The notes under the pieces: model-generated
What the model saw: only the letters and a program-made list of their open reading frames with translations
What the model was told of the DNA's origin: nothing
The model's database searches: none
Shown here: positions 1 to 7,578 of the stretch, piece after piece
Position numbering within the stretch: the first letter of the stretch is position 1
Layout of the letters: every line of letters begins with the position of its first letter
DNA from: a bacterium
GTDB lineage: Bacteria; Bacillota_A; Clostridia; Lachnospirales; Lachnospiraceae
DNA length: 54,940 nt
Assembly: GCA_004562915.1 (NCBI GenBank)
Contig: SFQZ01000011.1
Coordinates: forward strand, 1-54,940
Direction: 5' to 3'
Translations under genes and position numbers: made by a program

Positions 1-126
1 TTTTACTGTTTTTAAGGATCTTTCGATCGTTCGTTTTATGATTTTTAAAAGAACTTTCGAGGAATGTGTTTCACTGTTCAGTTATCAAAGATCATTTTTT
101 CTCGCCGTCTCACAGACAGCTTTGAT

Positions 127-155
127 ATTTTATCATGTTGTTTTCGACTTGTCAA
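127..155 (-). promoter_or_regulatory. Proximal tandem sigma-A promoter, probable rRNA operon P2
   Basis: On the minus strand a perfect -35 TTGACA (150-155) and a -10 TAAAAT (127-132) are separated by exactly 17 bases. The same arrangement occurs about 86 bp upstream in a similar sequence context, so the two promoters look like a tandem duplication. They point out of the left edge, away from the tRNA genes. Downstream (about 75-100) the transcript would contain an AACTGAACAGTG-like box of the type common in leaders of Bacillota rRNA operons. I infer that a 16S gene begins just outside the window; this is not seen directly. Confidence 0.7.
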
Positions 156-212
156 GAACTTTTTTCAACTTTTTATTTGTTGTGTTTTTCGAACTTTGTC
201 GAGAACTCTGAT

Positions 213-241
213 ATCATACCATGTTGTTTTTTCGATGTCAA
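213..241 (-). promoter_or_regulatory. Distal tandem sigma-A promoter, probable rRNA operon P1
   Basis: The minus strand shows -35 TTGACA (236-241) and -10 TATGAT (213-218) with a 17-base spacer. Runs of A on the transcribed strand lie directly upstream (T-tracts at 246-252, 254-260 and 267-272 on the plus strand), as expected for an UP-element-like AT-rich activator of stable RNA promoters. Together with the promoter at 127-155 it forms a tandem pair firing leftwards. The stretch 1-279 holds no believable protein gene; ORFs drawn through it cross these promoters and the tRNA. Confidence 0.7.
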
Positions 242-279
242 TAAGTTTTTTTATTTTTTTCAAAACTTTTTTCATCGAA

Positions 280-368
280 CGGAGAAGGAGGGATTTGAAC
301 CCTCGCGCCGCTACTAACGACCTACTCCCTTTCCAGGGGAGCCCCTTCAGCCACTTGGGTACTTCTCC
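280..368 (-). tRNA. tRNA-Ser (GGA)
   Basis: Read on the minus strand, the molecule starts GGAGAAGT and ends with the pairing CTTCTCC plus discriminator G. The anticodon loop CTGGAAA sits on a CTCCC/GGGAG stem and gives anticodon GGA (serine UCC/UCU). A long variable arm, as required for a class II tRNA, lies between the anticodon arm and the T-arm (GGTTCAAATCC). The 3' CCA is not encoded. It is the second gene of a two-tRNA unit driven from the promoter at 537-565. Confidence 0.95.
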
Positions 369-401
369 AAATGCCTAAATCATTTTATGATATAGAATAA
401 A

Positions 402-487
402 CGGAGAGGGTGGGATTCGAACCCACGCGCCCTTTCGGACAAACGGTTTTCAAGACCGCCTCGTTATGACCACTTCGATACCTCTCC
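402..487 (-). tRNA. tRNA-Ser (UGA)
   Basis: On the minus strand the acceptor arm GGAGAGG pairs with CCTCTCC, and the discriminator is G. The anticodon loop CTTGAAA on a CGGT/ACCG stem gives UGA, reading serine UCA codons. A long variable arm and the T-loop GGTTCGAATCC are present. The CCA end is not encoded. It is the first gene after the promoter at 537-565 and 33 bp ahead of tRNA-Ser(GGA). The pairing of two serine tRNAs suggests a shared transcript. Confidence 0.95.
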
Positions 488-536
488 ATATCTGTTTTGT
501 GGTCTGTCGCATCCGTCTCGCTCAGAGACAATTGGT

Positions 537-565
537 ATTCTATCATTCATTTCCGCATGTGTCAA
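537..565 (-). promoter_or_regulatory. Promoter of the tRNA-Ser pair with phased A-tracts
   Basis: A perfect -35 TTGACA (560-565) and -10 TAGAAT (537-542) with a 17-base spacer lie about 50 bp upstream of tRNA-Ser(UGA). Just upstream of the -35, T-tracts on the plus strand at 579-585, 591-596 and 601-606 are spaced by roughly one helical turn. This is the signature of bent, UP-like DNA. The stretch from here to the end of ispD (566-713) holds nothing else that I can recognise. Confidence 0.8.
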
Positions 566-713
566 TACAAAATTTACATTTTTTTCAACCTTTTTTCAGC
601 TTTTTTCAATTTCTCTGATGCGAAAAGTTTATTTCCACTTCAGCCTTTTTTCATTTCTCACTTTAAATTTGATTTAAAATCACATCGTCAGGCGAAAAAA
701 AATGTATTTCTTC

Positions 714-1403
714 CTATATATTGTATACAAACACCTGTGCCACCCCTAAATCTTCCGGTGTTGTGATTTTAATGTTTTCATAGGCCCCTCTATATAGCGT
801 CACTTCGTGTCCACCATATTTTTCCACCACCATCGCATCATCTGTAATCCCGACACATTCTCCATCCAACGCCTTTTCATACGCTTCTTTTACAAGTTGG
901 TATGAAAAAGCCTGAGGTGTCTGTACATTCCATACATATCGCCTGTCAGGTGTTGACTCCACAACATCATTCTCATTTACGATTTTTACCGTATCTTTGG
1001 AAGGCATACCTGCTGCACATGCTTTATTTTTCCGAACACATGCAAGCGCCCGTTCCAATATTTCACGAGTAATGAACGGTCTGGCTCCATCATGTATAAA
1101 CACATAATCAGTATCTACACATTCTTTCAACCCATTCCAGACAGAATGATATCTTTCTTTTCCCCCAACAGTTATCGCAGATACTTTTCCAAAATTATAC
1201 TTCTCCACAATTTCTTTTTGACAAAATTCTGTTTCACTCGCGCCAGTCACAAGAACAATATCATTAATCCACGGACATTCCTGAAAACATTTTAATGAAT
1301 AGTATAACACAGGAAATCCCTGAATATCCAAATACTGTTTTTGAACTTTACTGTGCATTCTTTTTCCCTGACCCGCTGCCAGGACTATAGCTGTACACTT
1401 CAT
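714..1403 (-). CDS. ispD: 2-C-methyl-D-erythritol 4-phosphate cytidylyltransferase
   Basis: IspD activates MEP with CTP to give CDP-methylerythritol, the third step of the non-mevalonate isoprenoid pathway in the cytoplasm. The 229-residue protein has the family's usual length. It opens with the nucleotide-binding loop AAGQGKRM (residues 9-16) followed by KQY, and contains the HDGARP motif and a late DDA segment typical of the family. The ATG is preceded by AGGGGGC overlapping the tsaD stop region, with a 14-bp gap to tsaD, so it is probably the last gene of the rnz-tsaD-ispD unit. No terminator hairpin is obvious after it. Confidence 0.93.
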   Translation of the reverse strand: MKCTAIVLAAGQGKRMHSKVQKQYLDIQGFPVLYYSLKCFQECPWINDIVLVTGASETEFCQKEIVEKYNFGKVSAITVGGKERYHSVWNGLKECVDTDYVFIHDGARPFITREILERALACVRKNKACAAGMPSKDTVKIVNENDVVESTPDRRYVWNVQTPQAFSYQLVKEAYEKALDGECVGITDDAMVVEKYGGHEVTLYRGAYENIKITTPEDLGVAQVFVYNI

Positions 1404-1417
1404 CTCCTGAGCCCCCT

Positions 1418-2443
1418 TCAGCGTTCTCCGAGTTTCAAATTCGGCACTGCATTCAGATCCAAACCATGTCTGGTGCCTTTTTTATACTCATAATAAGCTG
1501 CTACACCAATCATAGCTGCATTGTCTGTACAGAAAATAGGCGAGGGATAATAAAAAAGGATACCCTCTTTTTCGCAGGCGCACTTCATTGCTTCTCTAAG
1601 ACTTCCATTTGATGCCACGCCTCCGGCTATCGCCACTTTATCCATCTTATATTCTTTGGCTGCCTTTACTGCTTTTTCTGTCAAAGTATCCACTACTGCT
1701 TTCTGGAACGAAGCTGCAATATCAGCTTCACAGATTTCCTCTCCCTGCATTTTACAGTGATTAATGTGGTTAAGCACTGCAGATTTTACCCCGCTGAAAC
1801 TGAAATCATAAGGACCACTTTCCAGCTTTGCCTTAGGAAATACAATCGCATCCGGATTCCCTTCTTTGGAAAGCTTATCAATTTTAGGGCCACCTGGATA
1901 TCCCAGACCAATTGCTCTGGCAACTTTATCGAAAGCTTCTCCGGCAGCATCATCTCTGGTTCTTCCAAGAATTTCAAATTCACCGTAATCTTTTACTATC
2001 ACCAGATGGGTATGACCGCCGGATACAATGAGACACATAAATGGCGGTTCCAGATCCGGATGTTCAATATAGTTGGCTGAAACGTGTCCTTCAATATGAT
2101 GAACACCAACCAACGGGAGCTTTTTTGCATAACTGATGGCTTTTGCTTCTGCAACCCCCACCAAAAGAGCACCGACCAGTCCCGGACCATAAGTTACACC
2201 AATGGCGTCCAGATCGTCCAGTGTTACGTCGGCCTGACTCAGTGCCTCCTCAATTACCTGATTGATTTTTTCAATATGTTTTCTGGAAGCGATCTCAGGA
2301 ACCACACCTCCATACAACTTATGGAGCTCAATCTGAGATGAAATTACATTTGATAAAATAGTACGACCATTTTTTACTACAGAAGCCGCAGTTTCATCAC
2401 AGGAACTCTCAATCGCAAGAATCAATACATCTTTTTCACTCAT
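1418..2443 (-). CDS. tsaD: tRNA N6-threonylcarbamoyladenosine transferase TsaD
   Basis: TsaD transfers threonylcarbamoyl to A37 of ANN-decoding tRNAs, working with TsaB and TsaE, both also encoded in this window. It is an ASKHA-fold protein of about 341 residues from the chosen start. It begins IESSCDET, carries the metal-binding HIEGH motif (residues 116-120), the ISGGHTHL segment and GGVASN near the C-terminus. I chose the ATG at 2443 because GAGGAGG lies 6 bases ahead; the longer frame to 2503 would add 20 atypical residues. The start lies inside the end of rnz (8-base overlap), so the two are probably translationally coupled. Confidence 0.95.
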   Translation of the reverse strand: MSEKDVLILAIESSCDETAASVVKNGRTILSNVISSQIELHKLYGGVVPEIASRKHIEKINQVIEEALSQADVTLDDLDAIGVTYGPGLVGALLVGVAEAKAISYAKKLPLVGVHHIEGHVSANYIEHPDLEPPFMCLIVSGGHTHLVIVKDYGEFEILGRTRDDAAGEAFDKVARAIGLGYPGGPKIDKLSKEGNPDAIVFPKAKLESGPYDFSFSGVKSAVLNHINHCKMQGEEICEADIAASFQKAVVDTLTEKAVKAAKEYKMDKVAIAGGVASNGSLREAMKCACEKEGILFYYPSPIFCTDNAAMIGVAAYYEYKKGTRHGLDLNAVPNLKLGER

Positions 2444-3356
2444 TTTCATCCTCCTCAAACAGCAAATCAACAGATTTCCCGTCTTTTCCCACATAACTTT
2501 CACCGAAAATCTTTCTGATTTCGCTCATATACTCATCCGGTCGTACAAGAGACGGGCTGAAATGTGTCAGCCACATTTCCCGAACACCGGCACTGCGGGC
2601 AATTTTGGCAGCTTCTTTCATTGTCATATGTTTATATTCTCTTGCTTTCGCCTCTTTCTCCGTTTCTCCATACATGCCCTCACAAATCAGTAAATCTGAC
2701 TGCAGCGCATGTTCTACAAGAGATGTCGTCGGTCGGGTATCTGTACAATATGTCACTTTCAACCCTTTTCTTTCCGGCCCTATAACCATATCCGGAGTGT
2801 ATATTTTTCCATTATCCCTTATTGTCTGTCCTTTTTGCAGTGGATTCCAGTAGGAAATCGGAATTTCATTTGCACGGGCACGCTCAACGGAAAATTTACC
2901 TCCGCGATGTATCTGAATTGTGTATCCATAACATAAAACATTGTGATTTACACGAAATGCTGTGATCTCATACCCTTTTATCCGAAATGTCTCTTCATGA
3001 CCATTTATTTCTTTCATAAGAATCGGAAAAGGCAGTTCCGGTGCGATCATGCGCAGAGAATTTACTACTTTTTCCAGTCCTTTCGGTCCGATCAATGTGA
3101 GGGGCTCTGTCCTCTCCGCATTTCCCATAGTCAGGAGCATCCCAGGAAGTCCACTGATATGATCCGCATGATAATGAGTAAAGCAGATCACATCGATAGG
3201 CTTGAATCCCCATCCTTTTGATTTTACAGCCACCTGTGTTCCTTCACCACAGTCAATCATAAGACTGCTCCCATTGTATCTGGTCATTAAAGAAGTGAGG
3301 AAACGATGCGGCAGCGGCATCATTCCCCCGGTTCCCAATAAACAAACATCCAACAT
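2436..3356 (-). CDS. rnz: Ribonuclease Z
   Basis: RNase Z removes 3' trailers from tRNA precursors that lack an encoded CCA. This fits the two tRNAs here, neither of which encodes CCA. The 306-residue protein is a metallo-beta-lactamase fold enzyme with FTHYHADH at residues 59-66 (His61, His63, Asp65, His66 binding zinc) and later HMT and LTHFSP motifs. Its length matches the short bacterial RNase Z form. It is first in the rnz-tsaD-ispD unit and overlaps tsaD by 8 bases. Confidence 0.93.
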   Translation of the reverse strand: MLDVCLLGTGGMMPLPHRFLTSLMTRYNGSSLMIDCGEGTQVAVKSKGWGFKPIDVICFTHYHADHISGLPGMLLTMGNAERTEPLTLIGPKGLEKVVNSLRMIAPELPFPILMKEINGHEETFRIKGYEITAFRVNHNVLCYGYTIQIHRGGKFSVERARANEIPISYWNPLQKGQTIRDNGKIYTPDMVIGPERKGLKVTYCTDTRPTTSLVEHALQSDLLICEGMYGETEKEAKAREYKHMTMKEAAKIARSAGVREMWLTHFSPSLVRPDEYMSEIRKIFGESYVGKDGKSVDLLFEEDENE

Positions 3357-3413
3357 AGTCTTTCCCTTTCATCCGGAACGGTAATTATTCATCAATTCCA
3401 TAATTACACATAT

Positions 3414-3647
3414 TTACAACAATTCTGTTCTCTCACTGACACGAACCGGAATTCGAAATTTCTTAATCATCTCATCATAGCATTCTTCACACAAACAGAA
3501 CTGATGCGTTTCCCCGTCTTTATTTGAAAAATACCCCCAGTCTATCTTCACTGTACAGACTCCTTCTTTTGCCAGATCTGCATCACTGTTCCATGTCCGT
3601 CCGCATTTGTTGCATACCGCTATTATGATTTTATCATCCTTGTACAT
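3414..3647 (-). CDS. Small zinc-ribbon-like protein, unrecognised
   Basis: This 77-residue protein has cysteine pairs at 12/15 (CNKC) and 53/56 (CEEC), plus Cys31 and Cys51. This arrangement resembles a zinc ribbon or knuckle, with a charged C-terminus. I do not recognise a named family. It lies between rnz (57 bp downstream) and rimI (140 bp upstream) on the same strand, in a cluster of tRNA and ribosome modification genes, so a nucleic-acid or ribosome-related role is possible but only inferred. The ATG follows a weak GGAGAAA-type ribosome-binding site. Confidence 0.8.
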   Translation of the reverse strand: MYKDDKIIIAVCNKCGRTWNSDADLAKEGVCTVKIDWGYFSNKDGETHQFCLCEECYDEMIKKFRIPVRVSERTELL

Positions 3648-3787
3648 CTCATTTTCTCCAGAAATTCTCAGTTAACAATACCGCATTTTACAAAGCAGCT
3701 TTATAAACACAGTATCACAATTTCAAGTTCCGGTTTTATCATATCAGACTTTATTCTTCATTCCCACTGGGAATGGATGGCATCTCT

Positions 3788-4222
3788 CTATCCACGCATC
3801 ATCAGCAATGCGTCTTCTACAGGTGCCTCATAGTAATTTTTTCTTATACCGTTTTGTTCAAATCCCTTTTTCTGATATAAGTGGATCGCCGGCTGGTTTG
3901 ATGCACGAACTTCAAGAAAAAGTCGGGTTACTCCTGCTTCCTTCGTCCTATGGATCAATTCATCAACCAGCATTCCTCCAATCCCCTGATTCTGATATTG
4001 TTTTGACACTGCTACATTGGTGATGTCACCTTCATCTGTCACCATCACAACTCCGCAATATCCACAAATATTTTCGTTTTTTTCTGCTACCAGAAACAGC
4101 GTGTCATTGCGTATCAAAAAGCTGAAAAAACCCGTCTCTGTCCATGGCTTGGAGAAATTATCATTTTCAATCTCCATAACTTCTTCCAGATCATCCAGCT
4201 GCATTTCTCTAATTTGTACCAT
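3788..4222 (-). CDS. rimI: Ribosomal protein S18 alanine N-acetyltransferase RimI
   Basis: RimI is a GNAT enzyme that acetylates the N-terminal alanine of ribosomal protein S18 using acetyl-CoA. The 144-residue frame contains the acetyl-CoA pyrophosphate loop QNQGIGGML, the FLEVRASN strand and the LYQKKGF segment typical of RimI. It starts inside the end of tsaB (14-base overlap); the tsaE-tsaB-rimI order is widespread in Bacillota. The family assignment is firm, although substrate specificity rests on family and context. Confidence 0.92.
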   Translation of the reverse strand: MVQIREMQLDDLEEVMEIENDNFSKPWTETGFFSFLIRNDTLFLVAEKNENICGYCGVVMVTDEGDITNVAVSKQYQNQGIGGMLVDELIHRTKEAGVTRLFLEVRASNQPAIHLYQKKGFEQNGIRKNYYEAPVEDALLMMRG

Positions 4223-4928
4223 TTTTCTTCGCTTCTCTTTCTGCCCGTTCTCTCTCAGCCTGAGATACTCTCAGATATTCCGGCTGATGCTCCATGGCTG
4301 TCTCTGTTCTGCCTTCGGCATAATATTTTTCCCCCAAAGCTGCTACCGTTCCCGCACGTTGCTTATTCAGATGTACGGGGGCAAATGAACATGGAACCTG
4401 TATTTTACTCAAAATCAAATCTTTATATACAGAAACTCCATCTCCCAGGAAAGTGACTTCCTTTCCCTGTTCATTCAGCTCTGCTGTCAGTTCTTCCACT
4501 CCCATAGCAATTTGTGGTTTAACTGTTATCATTTCATGGTTGCAAAACTCATAAATTCCTGTATATACCTGATTTCTTCTGGCATCCATGATCGGACATA
4601 TAAGCCCAGGTGTATCATACAGATTGTAAGCAAGTGCTTCCACTGTCGGAATACCGATCAGCGGCTTCTTAAGTGCAAGTCCCAGACCTTTTGCCGTAGC
4701 AGAACCGATCCTGAGACCGGTAAAAGAACCTGGTCCTGCTGCCACCGCAATGGCATCTATCGTCTCCAGATCCAGTTCGATCATGCGGGCAATTTCATCC
4801 AACATGGGAAGCAGCGTCTGGGAATGTGTTTTTTTATAGTTCACGGTATACTCCGCCAGCAGATTATCATCTTCGGCAACTGCCACGGATGCCACAAGTC
4901 CTGAACTATCCAATGCTAATATTTTCAT
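4209..4928 (-). CDS. tsaB: t6A biosynthesis protein TsaB
   Basis: TsaB is the inactive ASKHA paralogue that scaffolds TsaD and TsaE in the t6A37 complex. The 239-residue sequence starts ILALDSSG, carries the KKTHSQTLLP region and the AAAGPGSFTGLRIG motif, and lacks the metal-binding HxxxH of TsaD, as expected. It overlaps tsaE by 4 bases (ATGA) and rimI by 14 bases, so the three are almost certainly co-translated. Confidence 0.95.
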   Translation of the reverse strand: MKILALDSSGLVASVAVAEDDNLLAEYTVNYKKTHSQTLLPMLDEIARMIELDLETIDAIAVAAGPGSFTGLRIGSATAKGLGLALKKPLIGIPTVEALAYNLYDTPGLICPIMDARRNQVYTGIYEFCNHEMITVKPQIAMGVEELTAELNEQGKEVTFLGDGVSVYKDLILSKIQVPCSFAPVHLNKQRAGTVAALGEKYYAEGRTETAMEHQPEYLRVSQAERERAEREAKKNGTN

Positions 4929-5368
4929 TTTTCTTTCATTCCTTCCAATCCCGTTATTGTAATACGTCGATAATCAAATCCTTTTTCCAGATCTTTCTCA
5001 ATCTTAACCTGAATCACCTGTTCCGGAAGAAGTTCCTCGATCAGATTCGCCCATTCGATCATACAGACGCCCTGACCAAAAAAATAGTCATCATAACCAA
5101 TTTCTTCCATCTCCTCAATATCACCGATCCGATAGACATCAAAATGGTAAAATGGCAGACGCCCTTCCTGATATTCCTGTATAATAGTAAATGTAGGACT
5201 GCTGATGGGTTCTGTAATTCCTAACCCCCGGGCCATCCCTTGTGTAAAAACAGTTTTTCCTACTCCCAGATCCCCGATCAGAGTATAAATCTGTCCGGCT
5301 TTGGCTGCCTGCCCCAGTTTTTCCCCTAATGCAAATGTTTCTTTATTGCTGTTTGTCTCAATTACCAT
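4925..5368 (-). CDS. tsaE: t6A biosynthesis ATPase TsaE
   Basis: TsaE is the P-loop ATPase needed for turnover of the TsaBD complex in t6A formation. The 147-residue protein has a Walker A motif GDLGVGKT (residues 32-39), the SSPTFTI switch segment and the HFDVYR strand typical of the family. It is the first gene of the tsaE-tsaB-rimI run, which may extend to the zinc-ribbon gene. Length and motifs match standard TsaE. Confidence 0.95.
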   Translation of the reverse strand: MVIETNSNKETFALGEKLGQAAKAGQIYTLIGDLGVGKTVFTQGMARGLGITEPISSPTFTIIQEYQEGRLPFYHFDVYRIGDIEEMEEIGYDDYFFGQGVCMIEWANLIEELLPEQVIQVKIEKDLEKGFDYRRITITGLEGMKEK

Positions 5369-5405
5369 TCGATCATTCTCCTCTTTTTCTGCATTTGCTC
5401 ATAAA

Positions 5406-5915
5406 TCACTGTCTGGGAAGACGGATTTGCAGTTTTCTGTGATCTACATTTTCCATGAGAAGCTGCTGTAACTTTTTATAATTTTTCCCAATCGCCGCTT
5501 TCGGCCACACATAAGCATTCACTTTACTGATATATACATACAGGCAGAGGTTGCTTTCGATTACTTTTTCCACCTGCTTCCAGTTTGCATGGGCAGTCTG
5601 CGCATTCTGAATCGTCGTAATCCCGGTTTTGTCCACTTTATAAGTAAACGGACAACGGTATACCGGTGTGGAGCGGACTGTTTTATTTGCCTTCTGCCAC
5701 AAGCTGAGCGGCATGAGAATCAGGAAAAAAATCCCGAAGAAAATGTAGCAAAGACTGAACATTCTTCCCACACGATTCCAGGTCAGAATACAAAGAGGAA
5801 TCATCGCCAATCCCGCCAAAAGACTGAACTTCCCTCGCCACGTCCGGTATGTATGCTGAAATAGAAAATCAAACATAAACTGCCGTGTCATCTGTACATC
5901 AAATTGTATTTTCAC
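5406..5915 (-). CDS. YcxB-like membrane protein
   Basis: This 169-residue protein has two close hydrophobic segments (about residues 33-48 and 53-69) that suggest a membrane hairpin. They are followed by a soluble C-terminal part with a TYKVDKTGI...HANWKQVEKV...YVYI pattern characteristic of the YcxB-like family, whose biochemical role is unknown. It lies 37 bp upstream of tsaE on the same strand, so it may be co-transcribed, but nothing links it to t6A. Function is not assigned. Confidence 0.8.
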   Translation of the reverse strand: MKIQFDVQMTRQFMFDFLFQHTYRTWRGKFSLLAGLAMIPLCILTWNRVGRMFSLCYIFFGIFFLILMPLSLWQKANKTVRSTPVYRCPFTYKVDKTGITTIQNAQTAHANWKQVEKVIESNLCLYVYISKVNAYVWPKAAIGKNYKKLQQLLMENVDHRKLQIRLPRQ

Positions 5916-6018
5916 GTTTCATACTCCTGTTCTTATCATTCATTTGCCTGTTTAGTATATCACACTCATCTGTTTGCCGCAATCTCTTCCGAACACCGCA
6001 GAAAGTTCATTTTAAAAC

Positions 6019-6057
6019 ACCCTCGTCGTATTTACTCTTCGCAAAAACAACGAGGGT
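6019..6057 (-). terminator. Probable terminator after ppiB
   Basis: An 8-bp stem ACCCTCGT/ACGAGGGT with a long loop is followed on the minus strand by GTTTTAAAAT, giving a weak U-run. It lies about 40 bp after the cyclophilin stop. The rest of the gap 5916-6097 shows nothing else recognisable. Confidence 0.55.
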
Positions 6058-6097
6058 TCTCTTATTGTTCACATTTTCTGCTGAACCATGATACGGC

Positions 6098-6616
6098 TTA
6101 TACTGTCTCCGGCTCCGGATATTCCACACCCAAAGTGTCAATCGTGACAGAAGCAATCTTCTGCTCTTCCAACGGTCTATCCCGAAAATCAGTGGGAACA
6201 TTGGCAATCTTATCAATCACATCCAGTCCTTCTGTCACTTTTCCAAATGCTGCATAAGCGCCATCCAGATGAGGGGAGGTTTTATGCATAATAAAGAACT
6301 GACTGCCCGCAGAATCCGGATGCATAGCTCTTGCCATAGACAAAACACCCGGGGTATGCTTCAGATCATTTTTAAATCCATTCTGAGCAAACTCTCCTTT
6401 AATGCTGTAACCCGGACCACCCATGCCGGTTCCTTCGGGACATCCGCCCTGAATCATAAATCCCGGAATGACTCTGTGGAATATTTTTCCATCATAAAAT
6501 CCTTTTTTTACCAGGCTAATAAAGTTATTCACAGTATTCGGCGCGATTTCAGGATATAATTCTGCTTTCATCACGTCTCCATTTTCCATTGTAATTGTAA
6601 TGATTGGATTTGCCAT
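6098..6616 (-). CDS. ppiB: Cyclophilin-type peptidyl-prolyl cis-trans isomerase
   Basis: Cyclophilins speed cis-trans isomerisation of proline peptide bonds during protein folding. This 172-residue protein has no signal peptide, so it is cytoplasmic. It contains the catalytic FHRVIPGFMIQGG segment, GSQFFI, and the LDGAYAAFGKV segment; the usual tryptophan of the cyclosporin site is replaced (LDGAYA instead of LDGKHT/W). The start ATG has a good GGAGAGA ribosome-binding site. It appears monocistronic, with the terminator at 6019-6057. Confidence 0.92.
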   Translation of the reverse strand: MANPIITITMENGDVMKAELYPEIAPNTVNNFISLVKKGFYDGKIFHRVIPGFMIQGGCPEGTGMGGPGYSIKGEFAQNGFKNDLKHTPGVLSMARAMHPDSAGSQFFIMHKTSPHLDGAYAAFGKVTEGLDVIDKIANVPTDFRDRPLEEQKIASVTIDTLGVEYPEPETV

Positions 6617-6749
6617 ACGGAAATCTCTCCTTTTCTATCTGTTATAAATTGAGCAAAAATCTGCCCACTTAGTGGATATTATAATATGCTGATGAAAAAG
6701 GTGCAAGGGTAAATACTCATCAATTCCACGCGCTTTCCTTTAACTCGTC

Positions 6750-7418
6750 TTATTCTCCTCTCAATTCTTCACCCATAAGCACCTGGCCGTCCAACAGCGC
6801 ATAATATAACTTTTCTTTGATTTCTGTCTTTACACGACCATTGGTAGCCTCTGTAAGTTCCCCACGAAATCTCTCCGTTTCAGCCTCAGGAAGAATAATC
6901 CGAATCTGAACTCTATCCGTATATTCCGAATCCAGTACCGGTATTTTTCTCTCCCCGATCAAATACTGAATTTTTCCAAGCCCGTTATAATCTGTCTCAA
7001 TCTCCAGAATCGCGCCATACTGTTTTTCAATAATTCTGCTTTGCGCAAGTCCTTCCTGAACCGCTTTTGAATATGCACGGACCAGACCACCTGTTCCAAG
7101 CAAAGTTCCGCCGAAATATCTGGTTACCACCACTGCTGTATTATACATTCCTTCTCCCAAAAGAACATCCAACATAGGTTTTCCCGCTGTTCCACCCGGT
7201 TCTCCGTCATCGCTGCAGCGAACTGTCTCCCGATGTTCTCCGATCACATAAGCAAAACAGTTATGTGTGGCATTCCAATATTTTTTCCGCATTTCTTCAA
7301 TAAAAGCCAACGCTTCCTCTTCTGTCTCCACAAGGCGTACCGTAGCGATAAATCTTGATTTTTTTTCAACGATTTCTCCTGTTTTTCCCTGATAAACGGT
7401 TTTATATCGTTCCAACAT
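6750..7418 (-). CDS. YigZ/IMPACT family protein
   Basis: Members of the YigZ/IMPACT (UPF0029) family are linked to translation control, but the bacterial function is not settled. The N-terminal domain holds the KKSRFIA and ATHNCFAY segments, then RCSDDGEPGGTAGKPML, the family hallmark. A C-terminal DUF1949-like ferredoxin domain follows. I chose the ATG at 7418 because GGAGAA precedes it and the family starts near this point; a longer frame to 7517 would add 33 residues without homology character. It is divergent from the penicillin-binding protein gene. Confidence 0.88.
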   Translation of the reverse strand: MLERYKTVYQGKTGEIVEKKSRFIATVRLVETEEEALAFIEEMRKKYWNATHNCFAYVIGEHRETVRCSDDGEPGGTAGKPMLDVLLGEGMYNTAVVVTRYFGGTLLGTGGLVRAYSKAVQEGLAQSRIIEKQYGAILEIETDYNGLGKIQYLIGERKIPVLDSEYTDRVQIRIILPEAETERFRGELTEATNGRVKTEIKEKLYYALLDGQVLMGEELRGE

Positions 7419-7544
7419 GGTTATTCTCCTTACTATAACAGACTTTTCCATGCCCCCATTATATGAATTTCCTTTCTCATACGCAAGCGAAATTATAAAC
7501 TTTTTCTTACCATTCATTTTGGGCTTTTAATAAAAAATGTTATT

Positions 7545-7553
7545 TGCTATAAT
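7545..7553 (+). promoter_or_regulatory. Extended -10 promoter of the penicillin-binding protein gene
   Basis: TGCTATAAT at 7545-7553 is a consensus extended -10 element, 26 bp before the start codon. The -35 region at the expected distance (TTTTAA) is poor, which is usual for extended -10 promoters. AAAGGAGG just before the ATG at 7579 is the ribosome-binding site. Confidence 0.7.
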
Positions 7554-7578
7554 AGAGCAGTATAAAGGAGGTACTTAA

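Noticed and set aside
64..378. ORF of 104 codons at the left edge
   Set aside because: It crosses tandem promoters and the tRNA-Ser(GGA) gene and has no coding character.
497..766. ORF of 89 codons over the tRNA-Ser promoter
   Set aside because: Very AT-rich, overlaps a perfect promoter and the end of ispD; no family resemblance.
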